Assembly (NCBI RefSeq): GCF_900156395.1
Contig: NZ_FTNL01000015.1
Span: 41,567 to 105,566 of the forward strand
Direction of reading: 5' to 3'
DNA from: Fluoribacter gormanii
GTDB lineage: Bacteria; Pseudomonadota; Gammaproteobacteria; Legionellales; Legionellaceae
Length of the DNA stretch: 64,000 nt
The position numbers and the translations under genes were made by a program. The notes beneath the pieces were generated by a model. The model made no database searches and was not told the DNA's origin. It saw only the letters and a program-made list of their open reading frames with translations. Numbering within the stretch: position 1 is the stretch's first letter; the number at the start of each line of letters is the position of its first letter. This document shows, piece by piece, positions 18,490-27,577 of this stretch.

Positions 18490-18594
18490 ATGTGGTATTT
18501 TTCTTGGATTTTGGGTACTGGTCTGGCCTGCTGTTTTGCCATCTTAAATGCAATGTGGCTTGAACTCGATGACTCAAAGGATGAGCACAAATAA
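18490..18594 (+). CDS. cydX: CydX small subunit of cytochrome bd oxidase
   Basis: 34 residues: MWYFSWILGTGLACCFAIL followed by NAMWLELDDSKDEHK. This is the classic CydX form (MWYFSWILG..., a single membrane helix, then an E/D-rich tail); CydX stabilises the haem region of CydAB. It begins nine bases after the cydB stop, with AGGAGG just ahead of it (spanning the cydB stop). The gene is followed 12 bases later by an intrinsic terminator, closing the operon. Confidence 0.95.
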   Translation: MWYFSWILGTGLACCFAILNAMWLELDDSKDEHK

Positions 18595-18605
18595 ACCCGA
18601 TCTAT

Positions 18606-18634
18606 AACCCGAGAGATGGTATTTTCTCGGGTTT
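18606..18634 (+). terminator. Intrinsic terminator of the cyd operon
   Basis: AACCCGAGA, a ten-base loop, TCTCGGGTT, then TCTACTGTTC. A perfect nine-pair stem 12 bases after cydX; the T-run is short. It separates cydX from the convergent L,D-transpeptidase gene and might serve both strands. Confidence 0.75.
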
Positions 18635-18654
18635 CTACTGTTCTATGCAATGCG

Positions 18655-19929
18655 CTACAGTCCCACCCAACGAATAAACTCATTGTGCGCATTTAAGTTA
18701 ACTGAAGGTCCGCCCTCAAAATATACTGTGAAACTATTTGCAAGCTCATTTGTTCTGGATAAACCACCATTAATTTTGACTTCTTTGATTTTGCCTAAAT
18801 TGACGATCTGCATTTGCGTCTCATAATAACCACCCCGTACTATTTTTAAAACAGGTATTACAAAATGAATGGCATTTATGCCATCGTCTTGACTTGCTGT
18901 ACTATCCGGCTTGTTATTATTAGCCAAATAATAAAGTTCTGTCGCATTCAGTGCAATGTACTCTGCATTATTGATCTGACGTCGTAGCATCCGTGTCAAT
19001 GGTGCTGTAGTATGAAATACACGTTCATAAGTATCCGCTGAAATGACCGCAACAGGTTTACTTTCAGCATTCTTACTGCCTTTATAACCACTACCCACGA
19101 ATAAAATAGCATCACGATGTTCATCAGGAGCAGAGACTGGCACTTGGATTGTAGGATCATTCATATGTTGAGACGCCGTAGTTTTATCACAATTTAAAAA
19201 TTTTGATTTAGCAAACCATGCATCGCTAGGATAATAAATGACTAATAATGATTTATCCTTTATCGTATTAATAATTCCTTGGGAGGTCGCTAAAGGAAGC
19301 GCAGGACATCCCCAACTTCTTCCTGGACGCCCATATCGTTTAATAAAACCTTCTTCTACATACCAACCAGAATGCATCACAACAGACCGACTTGATGCAT
19401 TATCGTTAAAATTACGATCCAAACCATCCAAACGGAGTGAAAGACCATCACGGCCATAATAGGCTTGTTGGGTTTGATAAACTCCAATGCTGCTTGCTTT
19501 ACTGTTAAATTTATTAGAAAAGAAATTGGTCAATAAGGCCCCAGACTTAATGCCATGTGACACATAGGTATAAAACAATAACTTTCTTGCTTTTAAATCA
19601 AACACCCAGAAGCGCCTCTCATTGGAAGGCAAAGAGTAATCAATAATAGTTAAAATGTTATTATGTTCCACATTATACGTTGCAGCACACTTGAGTGTAG
19701 TAAGTACTTTGTTAATCACTAGCGGATTTAAATTAGGTGCTTCATGAGCTAACAATGATTTAATATCATTTAGGTAAAGATCATTAATTTGCTCGATCCC
19801 TGGAAAAGGTGCTATTTCACTGATGAAACGAGCATCATCCTTCATAGTTCGTGTCTGTGGAAACTCCAAAGGAAGTTGTGGAAAATAGCTTGTAGTTACT
19901 GCTAAAAATAATAGCAGAAGAGCGCTCAT
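18655..19929 (-). CDS. Secreted L,D-transpeptidase-like protein (YkuD_2 family) with C-terminal extension
   Basis: Predicted periplasmic murein L,D-transpeptidase catalytic-domain protein, 424 residues. A short signal peptide (about residues 1-20) is followed by a helical region and the catalytic core: VVMHSGWYVEEG supplies H186 and GRSWGCPALP supplies the nucleophile C208, the H...S.GC pattern of the family. SIGVYQTQQAYYGRDGLSLRL lies in the usual place ahead of it. Family members usually end soon after the Cys motif; here about 200 more residues follow, with beta-rich sequence I do not recognise. AAGGA seven bases before the ATG fixes the start. It converges with the cyd operon. Confidence 0.85.
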   Translation of the reverse strand: MSALLLLFLAVTTSYFPQLPLEFPQTRTMKDDARFISEIAPFPGIEQINDLYLNDIKSLLAHEAPNLNPLVINKVLTTLKCAATYNVEHNNILTIIDYSLPSNERRFWVFDLKARKLLFYTYVSHGIKSGALLTNFFSNKFNSKASSIGVYQTQQAYYGRDGLSLRLDGLDRNFNDNASSRSVVMHSGWYVEEGFIKRYGRPGRSWGCPALPLATSQGIINTIKDKSLLVIYYPSDAWFAKSKFLNCDKTTASQHMNDPTIQVPVSAPDEHRDAILFVGSGYKGSKNAESKPVAVISADTYERVFHTTAPLTRMLRRQINNAEYIALNATELYYLANNNKPDSTASQDDGINAIHFVIPVLKIVRGGYYETQMQIVNLGKIKEVKINGGLSRTNELANSFTVYFEGGPSVNLNAHNEFIRWVGL

Positions 19930-20052
19930 GATTTGTCCTTATTTTTATTTGTTCAAATCCTGTATTTTTAATATAGCTCAAATTTTTCATTACAACTTAT
20001 ATTTCATGAATCGCTAAGTGATTTATTGTTAAGCAATTTGAATTAATTGAGG

Positions 20053-20076
20053 AGGTTGAGCCGTCACACTCAACCT
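20053..20076 (-). terminator. Hairpin downstream of small orphan gene
   Basis: AGGTTGAG pairs perfectly with CTCAACCT around an eight-base loop, just after the stop of the minus-strand gene that ends at 20084. The following minus-strand sequence (CCTCAATTAATTC) is not a clean T-run, so terminator activity is uncertain. Confidence 0.45.
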
Positions 20077-20083
20077 GAATCGA

Positions 20084-20467
20084 TTACATGGTTTTTGCAG
20101 GAGTTTGAGAGGTATTTTCTTCATTGGGTTCATATTTGTAACAAATACTTGTTACTGCGTTGGTCATATGCAATAAAGCATTTCCCAGGTTCACTGGAAG
20201 CGAATTTGAAGTGCAACCTGACGTAGCTCCTGCATAAACAGTACCCAAACTTGTAAAATTAAGAGCGGCATTTCCTATGCTGGACAAAGCATTGTCATTA
20301 CTACTAAAGGTAACTACATTAAGCGCAAGCATTGCTATCTCAAAACCATTTTCCCAAACCGTTTCCGGATTAGAAAATAGATTATAAGCAGCCATTGTTA
20401 GAGCAAGACCATTTGCAACTTGCATAGTTGCCCTCCACCTATTTTCCTTATTAAAAAAACTAATCAT
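20084..20467 (-). CDS. Small orphan protein, hydrophobic centre
   Basis: 127 residues; family not recognised. The start at 20467 is decided by a very strong ribosome site, AAGGAGGA, six bases upstream; longer in-frame openings lack one. Visible features: a polar N-terminus (MISFFNKENRWRATMQ), small-residue-rich stretches around residues 17-30 and 45-55, a central SSIGNAALNFTSLGTV and a hydrophilic tail rich in Glu, Asn and Thr. Two Cys are present. The upstream gene at 20578 is on the same strand 110 bases away and may share the mRNA. No function can be proposed. Confidence 0.6.
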   Translation of the reverse strand: MISFFNKENRWRATMQVANGLALTMAAYNLFSNPETVWENGFEIAMLALNVVTFSSNDNALSSIGNAALNFTSLGTVYAGATSGCTSNSLPVNLGNALLHMTNAVTSICYKYEPNEENTSQTPAKTM

Positions 20468-20577
20468 GTTAATCCTCCTTAATGCAGTTAAATCTGATCG
20501 AACTTTAAACATTAATTTTTTAATAATCAAGCACTTTATAGGATTGTTTGAAGAGTAACTGATTAGAAAGGTTACGG

Positions 20578-20829
20578 TTATTGATAGCAAAGTGAAGATT
20601 TATATCCACCAGATAAAGACTCCATTATTTCTTCAATTTGGTAAGCAATTTTAAAATATTGATCCTGATTTTTGCTATCAAACAGTTGATCCATGAGCTT
20701 CTGACCTTCTTTACTATTAATAAAGTCACGCTGTTCTTCTGTTATAACCTTAACAGTACAATTATCCATTACCCATTTGAATGAGGTAATTGGCTTGGAT
20801 TCTTTAAAATAATTTGGTTTCAATTTCAT
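20578..20829 (-). CDS. Small hypothetical protein
   Basis: 83 residues, soluble, charged: begins MKLKPNYFKESKPITSFKW and contains EEQRDFINSKEGQKLMDQL, a probable amphipathic helix, followed by another helix around IAYQIEEIMESL. No known family or domain is recognised. A weak AAGAGA precedes the ATG by seven bases. Codon use is like the neighbours. It may be co-transcribed with the orphan gene that starts at 20467. Confidence 0.5.
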   Translation of the reverse strand: MKLKPNYFKESKPITSFKWVMDNCTVKVITEEQRDFINSKEGQKLMDQLFDSKNQDQYFKIAYQIEEIMESLSGGYKSSLCYQ

Positions 20830-21049
20830 TTAACGTCTCTTGGAAAAGAACAAGGTTGAGCATAATACTTAGGGATGCCTAAAAAAGCGATATTTTGCTA
20901 ACCACTATTGAAATTACCTCTAATTTCATTTTATTGTTTTGAATTCTAACAAACCTCTTCGGCTATCTACAATACGAAGACAATGACGCATTGATCCTTT
21001 ATTGGTTATGCATTATGTTTGTCCTTTTTTACCTTATCGATACTTCATA

Positions 21050-22816
21050 ATGACTCATTCGTTGACATCTGAACGATCTTATTTCAAAAAATCCCTGCAA
21101 TTTTTGTCTGATTATTTTTTAAATTCAAATGATAAATGGAAGGCATGGGCGCTATTTTTTGGTTGTGTTTTTAGTACATTAACAATGATTGGTCTTGGTT
21201 TTGTTTTAGGATGGTGGTGCTTTCCATATATTTTTGCCGCATTTATAGTTAAAGATACGGCCACTTTGTTAATCGGGTTAGGAGCTGGTCTTTTAATTTC
21301 TGGTGCGATGGCTGGTCTTAATTATTTGACTAATTTTTTAAAAAATGAATTGTACGTTAATTGGCGCTGCTGGTTAACTAAAAAAATAATCCATCAGTAT
21401 TTGAATAATAAGACAAATTATTTGGAAATTTCCCGTATTTATAGTGATATTGATAACCCGGAACAACGTATTCAAGAAGACATTGATAAAGTTGTTGATT
21501 CATTTCTAAACTTATCTTTAGGTTTTATCGATAACCTTTCCAATCTCGTCATTTATACTGTACTTTTAAGTTTGGCAGGAGGTTCATTATCTTTTATGCT
21601 TTTTGGGGGAACGATAATAATCCCTGGATTTTTAGTATTAGTGGCATTGGGAGTTGGTATTGTAACTTCGCTCCTCGGTTATTTCATCAATAGGTCTTTA
21701 CGTGAATCAACTAATGAAGAGACGATTGCTCAATCCAACTTACGCTCTGATTTACAACATATTAAAACGTTCTCTGAAGAAATCGCAATCGAGCATGCGG
21801 AGAAATATTATCAAAACCGACTGGAAAACGAGGTAGATGTATTAAGTATAAAAACCAGAAAACGATTATCCATTCAAAATGAAACCGCTTCATTTAATTT
21901 ATTTAATGGGATACTGCAAGCCATTATTCCAGTAATTGCGGCAGCGCCTTTATATTTCACTGATCTTATTACGTTGGATGTATTTTATTCTGCAGGATAT
22001 TATTTTTCCATGATAACGCGCTCTTTAAACTGGTTTATCAACTCTTTTGAAACAATTAATAAATTCCAAACGAGCTTAGATCGTATTATAACATTACAAC
22101 AAACCTTGGAGAAAAATAATGCGGTTGAATCCACCAAGAACATTATTCGCACTATAGGGCTTCAAAATGAAAACCTTATAGTACGAAGTTTAGACCTTCA
22201 CTTACACGGCAGTAATGAGTTAGTCATTAAGGGTCTTAATTTACAATTTAAACCGGGAATTCATACTCTGATTCAAGCACCCTCAGGAACAGGAAAAAGC
22301 AGTCTTTTTAAAGCAATAGCAGGAACATGGTTATCCGGTGAGGGAGAAATTCTCATCCCCAATAGCCTGGAATCTGTTTATTTTTTACCGCAAAAGCCCA
22401 CTCTTCCAAACGACACTCTGAGGGCGGTGCTCGCTTATCCTGATGCAAACTGCTCTTATTTTGATAGTGAATTGATTTCAGCTTTAAAAGCCGTAAATAT
22501 GGAATCACTTGCAGACAAATTAGATGAACAAATTGGTTTTAAATCATTAGGTGAGCAACAACGAATTGCCTTTGCACGTGTATTACTGAGAAAACCCGAC
22601 TGGATATTCCTGGATGAAGCCACCGCTTCTTTGGATGAGCATGTCGAGGAGCACGTATATTGCCGACTCAAGGAACTTCTGCCAAAAACTACAATCATTA
22701 GTATCGCGCATCGTTCTACGGTGAGACATCATCATGATAATGTTATATTTTTTAATGTGAACAAGAAGAAAGAAGTCAAAGTAGAAGAAAAACCTGCGGT
22801 ATTCGGGATCATCTAG
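21050..22816 (+). CDS. ABC exporter-like permease/ATPase of the BacA/YddA (ABC_membrane_2) type
   Basis: Fusion of an SbmA/BacA-like membrane domain with an ABC ATPase, 588 residues. N-terminal half: about six membrane segments (near residues 30-75, 80-105, 160-215, 295-330). C-terminal half: Walker A APSGTGKSS, a divergent signature SLGEQQR, Walker B DWIFLDEATASLDE and the switch His in ISIAHRST. Relatives (Rv1819c, YddA) handle peptides, cobalamin or bleomycin-like compounds; in intracellular bacteria BacA-type proteins matter for resistance to host peptides. The start at 21050 is a compromise: upstream in-frame TTG/ATG codons exist and no strong ribosome site helps. Monocistronic; the substrate is not known. 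Confidence 0.85.
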   Translation: MTHSLTSERSYFKKSLQFLSDYFLNSNDKWKAWALFFGCVFSTLTMIGLGFVLGWWCFPYIFAAFIVKDTATLLIGLGAGLLISGAMAGLNYLTNFLKNELYVNWRCWLTKKIIHQYLNNKTNYLEISRIYSDIDNPEQRIQEDIDKVVDSFLNLSLGFIDNLSNLVIYTVLLSLAGGSLSFMLFGGTIIIPGFLVLVALGVGIVTSLLGYFINRSLRESTNEETIAQSNLRSDLQHIKTFSEEIAIEHAEKYYQNRLENEVDVLSIKTRKRLSIQNETASFNLFNGILQAIIPVIAAAPLYFTDLITLDVFYSAGYYFSMITRSLNWFINSFETINKFQTSLDRIITLQQTLEKNNAVESTKNIIRTIGLQNENLIVRSLDLHLHGSNELVIKGLNLQFKPGIHTLIQAPSGTGKSSLFKAIAGTWLSGEGEILIPNSLESVYFLPQKPTLPNDTLRAVLAYPDANCSYFDSELISALKAVNMESLADKLDEQIGFKSLGEQQRIAFARVLLRKPDWIFLDEATASLDEHVEEHVYCRLKELLPKTTIISIAHRSTVRHHHDNVIFFNVNKKKEVKVEEKPAVFGII

Positions 22817-22846
22817 AATAATCATCAAACGTTTTAACTCGGGGGC

Positions 22847-24229
22847 TTACTTATTATTTAGCACAAAAGAGCCATAATTATATCCGGCAGCTAAATCCTG
22901 ATACAGATTGACAATAGTAATTAATTGCTCCAGCTTGTGCTGGTTTACTTCAATAGCGAGTTGATCCAATTTAATTCTTTCTTCAATCAAAACAAGATGG
23001 CTGATAATTCCTCTTTTATATAAAGTCTGATTCAATCGATAAGCATTCCTTAGCTCGCGCTCTGCCCTCATTACATCATTAAGTCGCTTTGTATAAAGTT
23101 CATGCGCGGATAAATCATTTGTTACATCTCTAAGTACTTTGCGTAAGGTATCAGTGTAACGGTAATAAGATGCTTTATTTAATCCTTTGGCTTTTTGTAA
23201 TTGGCCTAAAGCAGATGCCCTTAAAAAAGGGACTTCAAGAATGGCCTGATTAAAATGAATCGCCTGGCCTAATTGACCTCCATTGGCAACTTTAGCAATT
23301 TCTCCACGTGCCATGGCTAAATTGATGGTAGGCAAGAAATGAGAAAAAGCAATACCAATTCCCGCATTGGCGGCACAAAACTCTTGTTTTGCTTGGATCA
23401 TATCAGGGCGATTTTCAATAATAGTTAATGGAAGAGCACCAATGATCATTTGTTGACTATTTAAGTCTCTAAAGTGGCGTTTCATCGGAAATTTCCCTGG
23501 ATTTTCATCCAGTAAATAATGCAGAGCATTTTCGCTAACCACGATATTTTGTTGCACTATTCTTTCTTTAGCCTGGATTAATGAACGCTCTGTTTTGGCA
23601 AGCTCTAATTGAGTTCGAGCAAATAATCCACCTTGATACATCGCCTGAGTAATAGTAATTAATTGAGAAAGATCATTCGCCAATGAATGTAACAAACTTA
23701 ATTGTTCCATTTGGCTTTGATAATTAAAATAATTGCTCGCAATCTGATTTATCACAGCAAGTCGAACGCCATAATACATTGCTTTTGTTGCTTTTAATTC
23801 ATATTTGGCTTTCTGTTGTTCTTTAATCTGTTTAAAGATATTAATGGTATAAGCTGGAACAGCTGTAAGCAGAACACCAGGAAAGCCTAAATAAGGGAAC
23901 GAAGAATAACCTGCATTCCCTGTGACTTCAGGAATCCAGTTCAGTTGAACGCGCTTTAATTCACCTTGCGCGGCTTCAATATGAGCCATGGCGACTTTTA
24001 CATCATTATTATTGACTAATCCTTTGTCAATCAGTGAATTTAAATTAGGGTCTTTAAATTGCTTCCACCATGGAAAACAAGGCAAATTTTCATCAGAATT
24101 TATGAATTTAGAATCTTTAACAGTCCATTGATTAGCAATAAGTAAGGGCTTAGGGGTATGCTGAGTACAGGAATTTAGCATGAAACCTAAAATCAATAAG
24201 CCAATCATCCTAATCAATTTATTCTCCAA
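22847..24229 (-). CDS. NodT-type outer-membrane efflux lipoprotein (TolC family)
   Basis: Outer-membrane channel component of a tripartite pump, 460 residues. Type II signal peptide with lipobox LNSC at about residues 18-21, then the WWKQFKDPNLNSLIDKGL start of the first OEP repeat and the second repeat ENRPDMIQAKQEF...AAN.GI..A.S.FLPTI, both hallmarks of the family; long helical hairpins follow. It is the last of a leftward operon (HlyD, two FUSC genes, this gene) and its start overlaps the preceding FUSC gene by 11 bases, so the pump is complete and coupled. Confidence 0.9.
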   Translation of the reverse strand: MENKLIRMIGLLILGFMLNSCTQHTPKPLLIANQWTVKDSKFINSDENLPCFPWWKQFKDPNLNSLIDKGLVNNNDVKVAMAHIEAAQGELKRVQLNWIPEVTGNAGYSSFPYLGFPGVLLTAVPAYTINIFKQIKEQQKAKYELKATKAMYYGVRLAVINQIASNYFNYQSQMEQLSLLHSLANDLSQLITITQAMYQGGLFARTQLELAKTERSLIQAKERIVQQNIVVSENALHYLLDENPGKFPMKRHFRDLNSQQMIIGALPLTIIENRPDMIQAKQEFCAANAGIGIAFSHFLPTINLAMARGEIAKVANGGQLGQAIHFNQAILEVPFLRASALGQLQKAKGLNKASYYRYTDTLRKVLRDVTNDLSAHELYTKRLNDVMRAERELRNAYRLNQTLYKRGIISHLVLIEERIKLDQLAIEVNQHKLEQLITIVNLYQDLAAGYNYGSFVLNNK

Positions 24230-25064
24230 TATATTTAATTCTTTGGCTTTGATTTATCCGAGTAAGTTGTTCCAGTATACTCCGCGTTTCTATTTTCAGT
24301 ACTTCATTCCTATGGGCTCCTAAAACAAATAGCCTTCGAATATTATGATATGCTTGTTGGACTACAGAGCCAAATGAGTCCAATTCAGTTGCAAAATTTA
24401 CATCTAAATCACGCTCATGTTTCGCTGCATCAACAAAAGCATATAAATCCAGCATGCTGGTGTTCAACACAATACTTTCTTTTAAATAAAGACTATCCCG
24501 TAATGGTTTGTGAGTTACTATATCAAAGAGTTTATTCAAATGAGTAATAATTCTTTTTTGTAAATCAATATAAAATTTTCTCGATAATTGGCTATTGTGA
24601 AATACCAATGTTTCAAATAGAAAACAAAGTAAAAATGCGACAATTGTCGATAATAAGTAATCAAAAAAGAAATTGGGAACAGCATAATTATTTCTACCAT
24701 AATAATCTGTGCCTAATGAAGTTAAGGTCACAGTGAAAATAGTAGGAAATGCATAACGCTTTCCTAAAGAAAAGTAAGCCATGAATACAATAAAAGGAAT
24801 AATAATCAGGATAAAACGAAAATCAATTTGCCCTATAAACCATAATATATAGGACAAAAGCAATCCAAAAACCGCCCCCCAAAAACGATGGGTCGTGCGT
24901 TGCAAACTTGCACCCCTATCAAATCCTGCATAAATCATCATTACTGCAAAACCAATCCATCCAGCATGTGAATATCCTAAAAGACTTTGAATTGCCAATG
25001 CAGTTGAGAAAACGAGACAAATTTGTAATGCTCTTGTTTTTCGATAATCTACAATTTTAAACAT
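24219..25064 (-). CDS. FUSC-family inner-membrane efflux protein, second half
   Basis: 281 residues, with about six N-terminal membrane segments (SLLGYSHAGWIGFAVMMIYAG; the RTTHRFWGAVFGLLLSYIL motif is the FUSC repeat) followed by a helical cytoplasmic tail. In AaeB/FUSC pumps one polypeptide has two such halves; here they are separate genes. ATG at 25064 is preceded by TTGGA; it overlaps the first-half gene by 16 bases, so the halves are translationally coupled and probably form one transporter. Aromatic acid or drug export is the family role; the substrate is unknown. Confidence 0.82.
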   Translation of the reverse strand: MFKIVDYRKTRALQICLVFSTALAIQSLLGYSHAGWIGFAVMMIYAGFDRGASLQRTTHRFWGAVFGLLLSYILWFIGQIDFRFILIIIPFIVFMAYFSLGKRYAFPTIFTVTLTSLGTDYYGRNNYAVPNFFFDYLLSTIVAFLLCFLFETLVFHNSQLSRKFYIDLQKRIITHLNKLFDIVTHKPLRDSLYLKESIVLNTSMLDLYAFVDAAKHERDLDVNFATELDSFGSVVQQAYHNIRRLFVLGAHRNEVLKIETRSILEQLTRINQSQRIKYIGE

Positions 25065-25951
25065 AGATAATTCCAAGAAGATATAAGTTTATTTAAAATG
25101 CTCCATGGTGTTTCCGCCAACTCGCACGGTTGCTCTTTTTCAATTGCACGTTTAAAAATATGAAGCTTTTCTATAAATAAATTGATTTTTTCAGGTTCCA
25201 AAATGATAGTTTCAGATTCAATAACACAAACTATTAAATGCAATTGATTAATAAGCAAATTAATTTTCCAGATGGAGCGAAGAGGAAACGTTTGGGGAAG
25301 CATCGTCGCATAACGTACTAAATGGGTTGTGTGACCTCTAACCGGATTAAAAATGATGTTTTTACGTGCAACCATTAAGGATAAATGCTCAATAATTTGT
25401 GAAATAAGTAATATCAAAGCCCTTAACCATAAACGATAATAATAACTCCTTGGGAAAAAAGCTAATGCAGCAAAAACTATTGCCATTGCTATAAAGGTAT
25501 TCAAACAATTATTTAAAATCGCATAAAAACTGGTATTTACATCTTTATACAGCAGAGAGTAGGCTCCCAAACTTAACGCAACCGGCGCAATTACAATCGT
25601 ATGCATCCTGCTCTTAATAGCAACCATATATAAAAAGAAAGAATAGAAAAAAGCAAAAATGGGGAAAAAAGGGCTAATTGACAAAATATCAAACAGAAAA
25701 GCACTTATAACAGCCCACCAAATGCAATAAAAAAGCAGCACATTTTTTCTCTTTATCGTATCACCTACTACTTCAGCAGCCATAGCGGTAATCGGGATGT
25801 AAAAATAATAAAAATAGGGATTAGGAATGGAAAAAATAAAATTAACTGCAAAAAGAATAAGCAAAACATAAGTAACTTTCACTCCATTAACCCGATGATT
25901 TCCATAGGGATCGTAGTCTTCAATGATGCGAATTAGTTTCGATATAAACAT
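25049..25951 (-). CDS. FUSC-family inner-membrane efflux protein, first half
   Basis: 300 residues with about six membrane segments in the first 180 (VTYVLLILFAVNFIFSIPNPYFYYFY onward) then a cytoplasmic helical region. It resembles the N-terminal half of AaeB/FUSC pumps. The start at 25951 gives ISKLIRIIEDYDPYGNHRV and overlaps the end of the HlyD gene by 32 bases; an upstream TTG or ATG at 25996 would deepen the overlap. The ribosome site is weak (GAGTG), consistent with coupling. It is the second gene of the pump operon. Confidence 0.78.
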   Translation of the reverse strand: MFISKLIRIIEDYDPYGNHRVNGVKVTYVLLILFAVNFIFSIPNPYFYYFYIPITAMAAEVVGDTIKRKNVLLFYCIWWAVISAFLFDILSISPFFPIFAFFYSFFLYMVAIKSRMHTIVIAPVALSLGAYSLLYKDVNTSFYAILNNCLNTFIAMAIVFAALAFFPRSYYYRLWLRALILLISQIIEHLSLMVARKNIIFNPVRGHTTHLVRYATMLPQTFPLRSIWKINLLINQLHLIVCVIESETIILEPEKINLFIEKLHIFKRAIEKEQPCELAETPWSILNKLISSWNYLCLKL

Positions 25952-26930
25952 AAGCACTCGCACCGGGATGTAATGGATATTTAGGATCTGGATCAAGAAT
26001 CTCTATTTGAATTGGAAAGCGTTGTGGCTCCAGCAACCATTGATTGTTGCTGCTCACCATTTGCTGTTGAGTGCGTGGATCCGTGATTTGTCGGTCTGCT
26101 GCCCATATAGTGTTGACTACCCTGCCATGGAAGATTTTATTAAAATAATACATCCGAAGAATGATATAAACTTTATCACCAGGCCTTACTTTACGTAGAT
26201 CAGTTTCGTATAAATTAGCTTGTACCCACCATTTTGACGTATCGATAAAGGAGAATAATGGTTTGTGTATTTTTACAGGTGTTCCTGGTCCAATATAAAG
26301 ATTATCGACTACTCCATCAGTAGGCGCTTTAACAATGGTCAAATCAAGATTTACTTTCGCATTGTGCATTTCTGCTTTGAGGGCTTTGATTAATTTTCTT
26401 TGTTGGATTATTTGCTGATCTTCAATCGCAATTTGTTTTTTAAGTGAATCCATTTTGTTTTTTATTGAATGTAAGTCATAATCAAGCTTTCGTACTTCAA
26501 GTTTTGATAGAGCTTCGCGTACACTTGGTGCTTTTTTTAATTGATATTCAAATCGAGATTTTTCATAATCAAACTTGGCTGCATCCAATAAAGTTTCTGT
26601 TTTTTGTGTTTGCCGCTCAATTACTTTAATACGCTCTAGTGCTTCCTCATATCTTGCTTTCGCCGAATCATAAGCTAAAAGATATGGTTTTCGATAAACT
26701 TCGAATAAGGGTTGATCTTTTTTTACAGCACTTCCATTTTGAACATAGATTTTTGTAATAAAACCCGAAACATCTGCAGCAATTGGCGTAACATTAGTCA
26801 CCACAAAGGCATGACTTGTAAAGGGAATTAAATAGGAAAGGATATGATAAATACCAATAAAGATACTCAATACAATTACGATAACAGGTAAATTAATCTC
26901 CTTTTTTGAGACTTTAAATATCCTTTTCAT
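25920..26930 (-). CDS. HlyD/AaeA-type periplasmic adaptor (membrane fusion protein)
   Basis: 336 residues. One N-terminal membrane anchor (about residues 13-35), the first biotinyl-lipoyl half VTPIAADVSGFITKIYVQNGSAVKKDQPLFEV, a long coiled-coil hairpin (residues about 90-190), then the second lipoyl half IVKAPTDGVVDNLYIGPGTPV and a beta-barrel (WWVQANLYETDLRKVRPGD). It links the FUSC pump with the outer-membrane lipoprotein encoded downstream. It is the first gene of the operon; 254 AT-rich bases separate it from the divergent DUF190 gene and should hold both promoters. Confidence 0.9.
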   Translation of the reverse strand: MKRIFKVSKKEINLPVIVIVLSIFIGIYHILSYLIPFTSHAFVVTNVTPIAADVSGFITKIYVQNGSAVKKDQPLFEVYRKPYLLAYDSAKARYEEALERIKVIERQTQKTETLLDAAKFDYEKSRFEYQLKKAPSVREALSKLEVRKLDYDLHSIKNKMDSLKKQIAIEDQQIIQQRKLIKALKAEMHNAKVNLDLTIVKAPTDGVVDNLYIGPGTPVKIHKPLFSFIDTSKWWVQANLYETDLRKVRPGDKVYIILRMYYFNKIFHGRVVNTIWAADRQITDPRTQQQMVSSNNQWLLEPQRFPIQIEILDPDPKYPLHPGASAYVYIETNSHH

Positions 26931-27184
26931 GACTCCCTTAATTAATCAATTAAATTTGTTTTACTGAATATCTTATTCTGTTCAACCTACAATAAATTGA
27001 AATTTTTTCAAAATTCGTAAAAATCAATCAGAACTACAAGTGTAGCGAAATCTTTCTCTATGTTTCAACAGATTTGGTTATTCTGAGTTTGAAAGATATT
27101 AGATGCGCATTTGTGATACTAATATTTCCTACAATATCCTATGATTATAAGATTCAACTTGAGAAGTGACATGGAGAATCAAGA

Positions 27185-27508
27185 ATGAACGAGAAGCTTG
27201 ATATTGCAACGGTCGAAGTTACAGTGGTACGAATTTATACTTTGGAAAGAGCTGATAATGTACCTATAATTTTAAATTACTTACAAAACGAGGCTAAAAT
27301 TCGGGGAATTAGTGTTTTTCGTGCAATAAGTGGTTTTAGTGGTGAAACAGGCATCCATAATGATTCTTTTTTGGATGTATCGTTTTCCCTTCCTCTCATT
27401 ATCGAGTTTTTTGATCATCCAGAAAAAATTACTGTAGCTTTAGAGTTTTTAATAACTATAATAAAAAAAGAACATTTGATTTTTTTCCCCGCCCGAGCAA
27501 ATGCCTAA
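27185..27508 (+). CDS. DUF190 (PII-like) protein
   Basis: 107 residues of the DUF190 family, whose fold resembles the PII/GlnK trimeric signal proteins. Matching stretches are VTVVRIYTLERADN, the LNYLQNEAKIRGISVFRAISGFSG turn and LPLIIEFFDHPEKI. DUF190 proteins often accompany a CrcB/Fluc fluoride channel or other transporters; no crcB is in the window, and the closest genes are the divergent FUSC pump operon. GGAG nine bases before the ATG supports the start. The ligand is unknown. Confidence 0.82.
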   Translation: MNEKLDIATVEVTVVRIYTLERADNVPIILNYLQNEAKIRGISVFRAISGFSGETGIHNDSFLDVSFSLPLIIEFFDHPEKITVALEFLITIIKKEHLIFFPARANA

Positions 27509-27577
27509 AATTATATTTCCTATAGAATATTATTCATCTTAGATTATGGGGATGAACATCGATTATATAAGAGATAT

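Noticed and set aside
24219..25951. A frameshifted, broken FUSC pseudogene
   Set aside because: Both halves are long, have their own start codons, overlap by 16 bases with a ribosome site, and lie between intact adaptor and outer-membrane genes.
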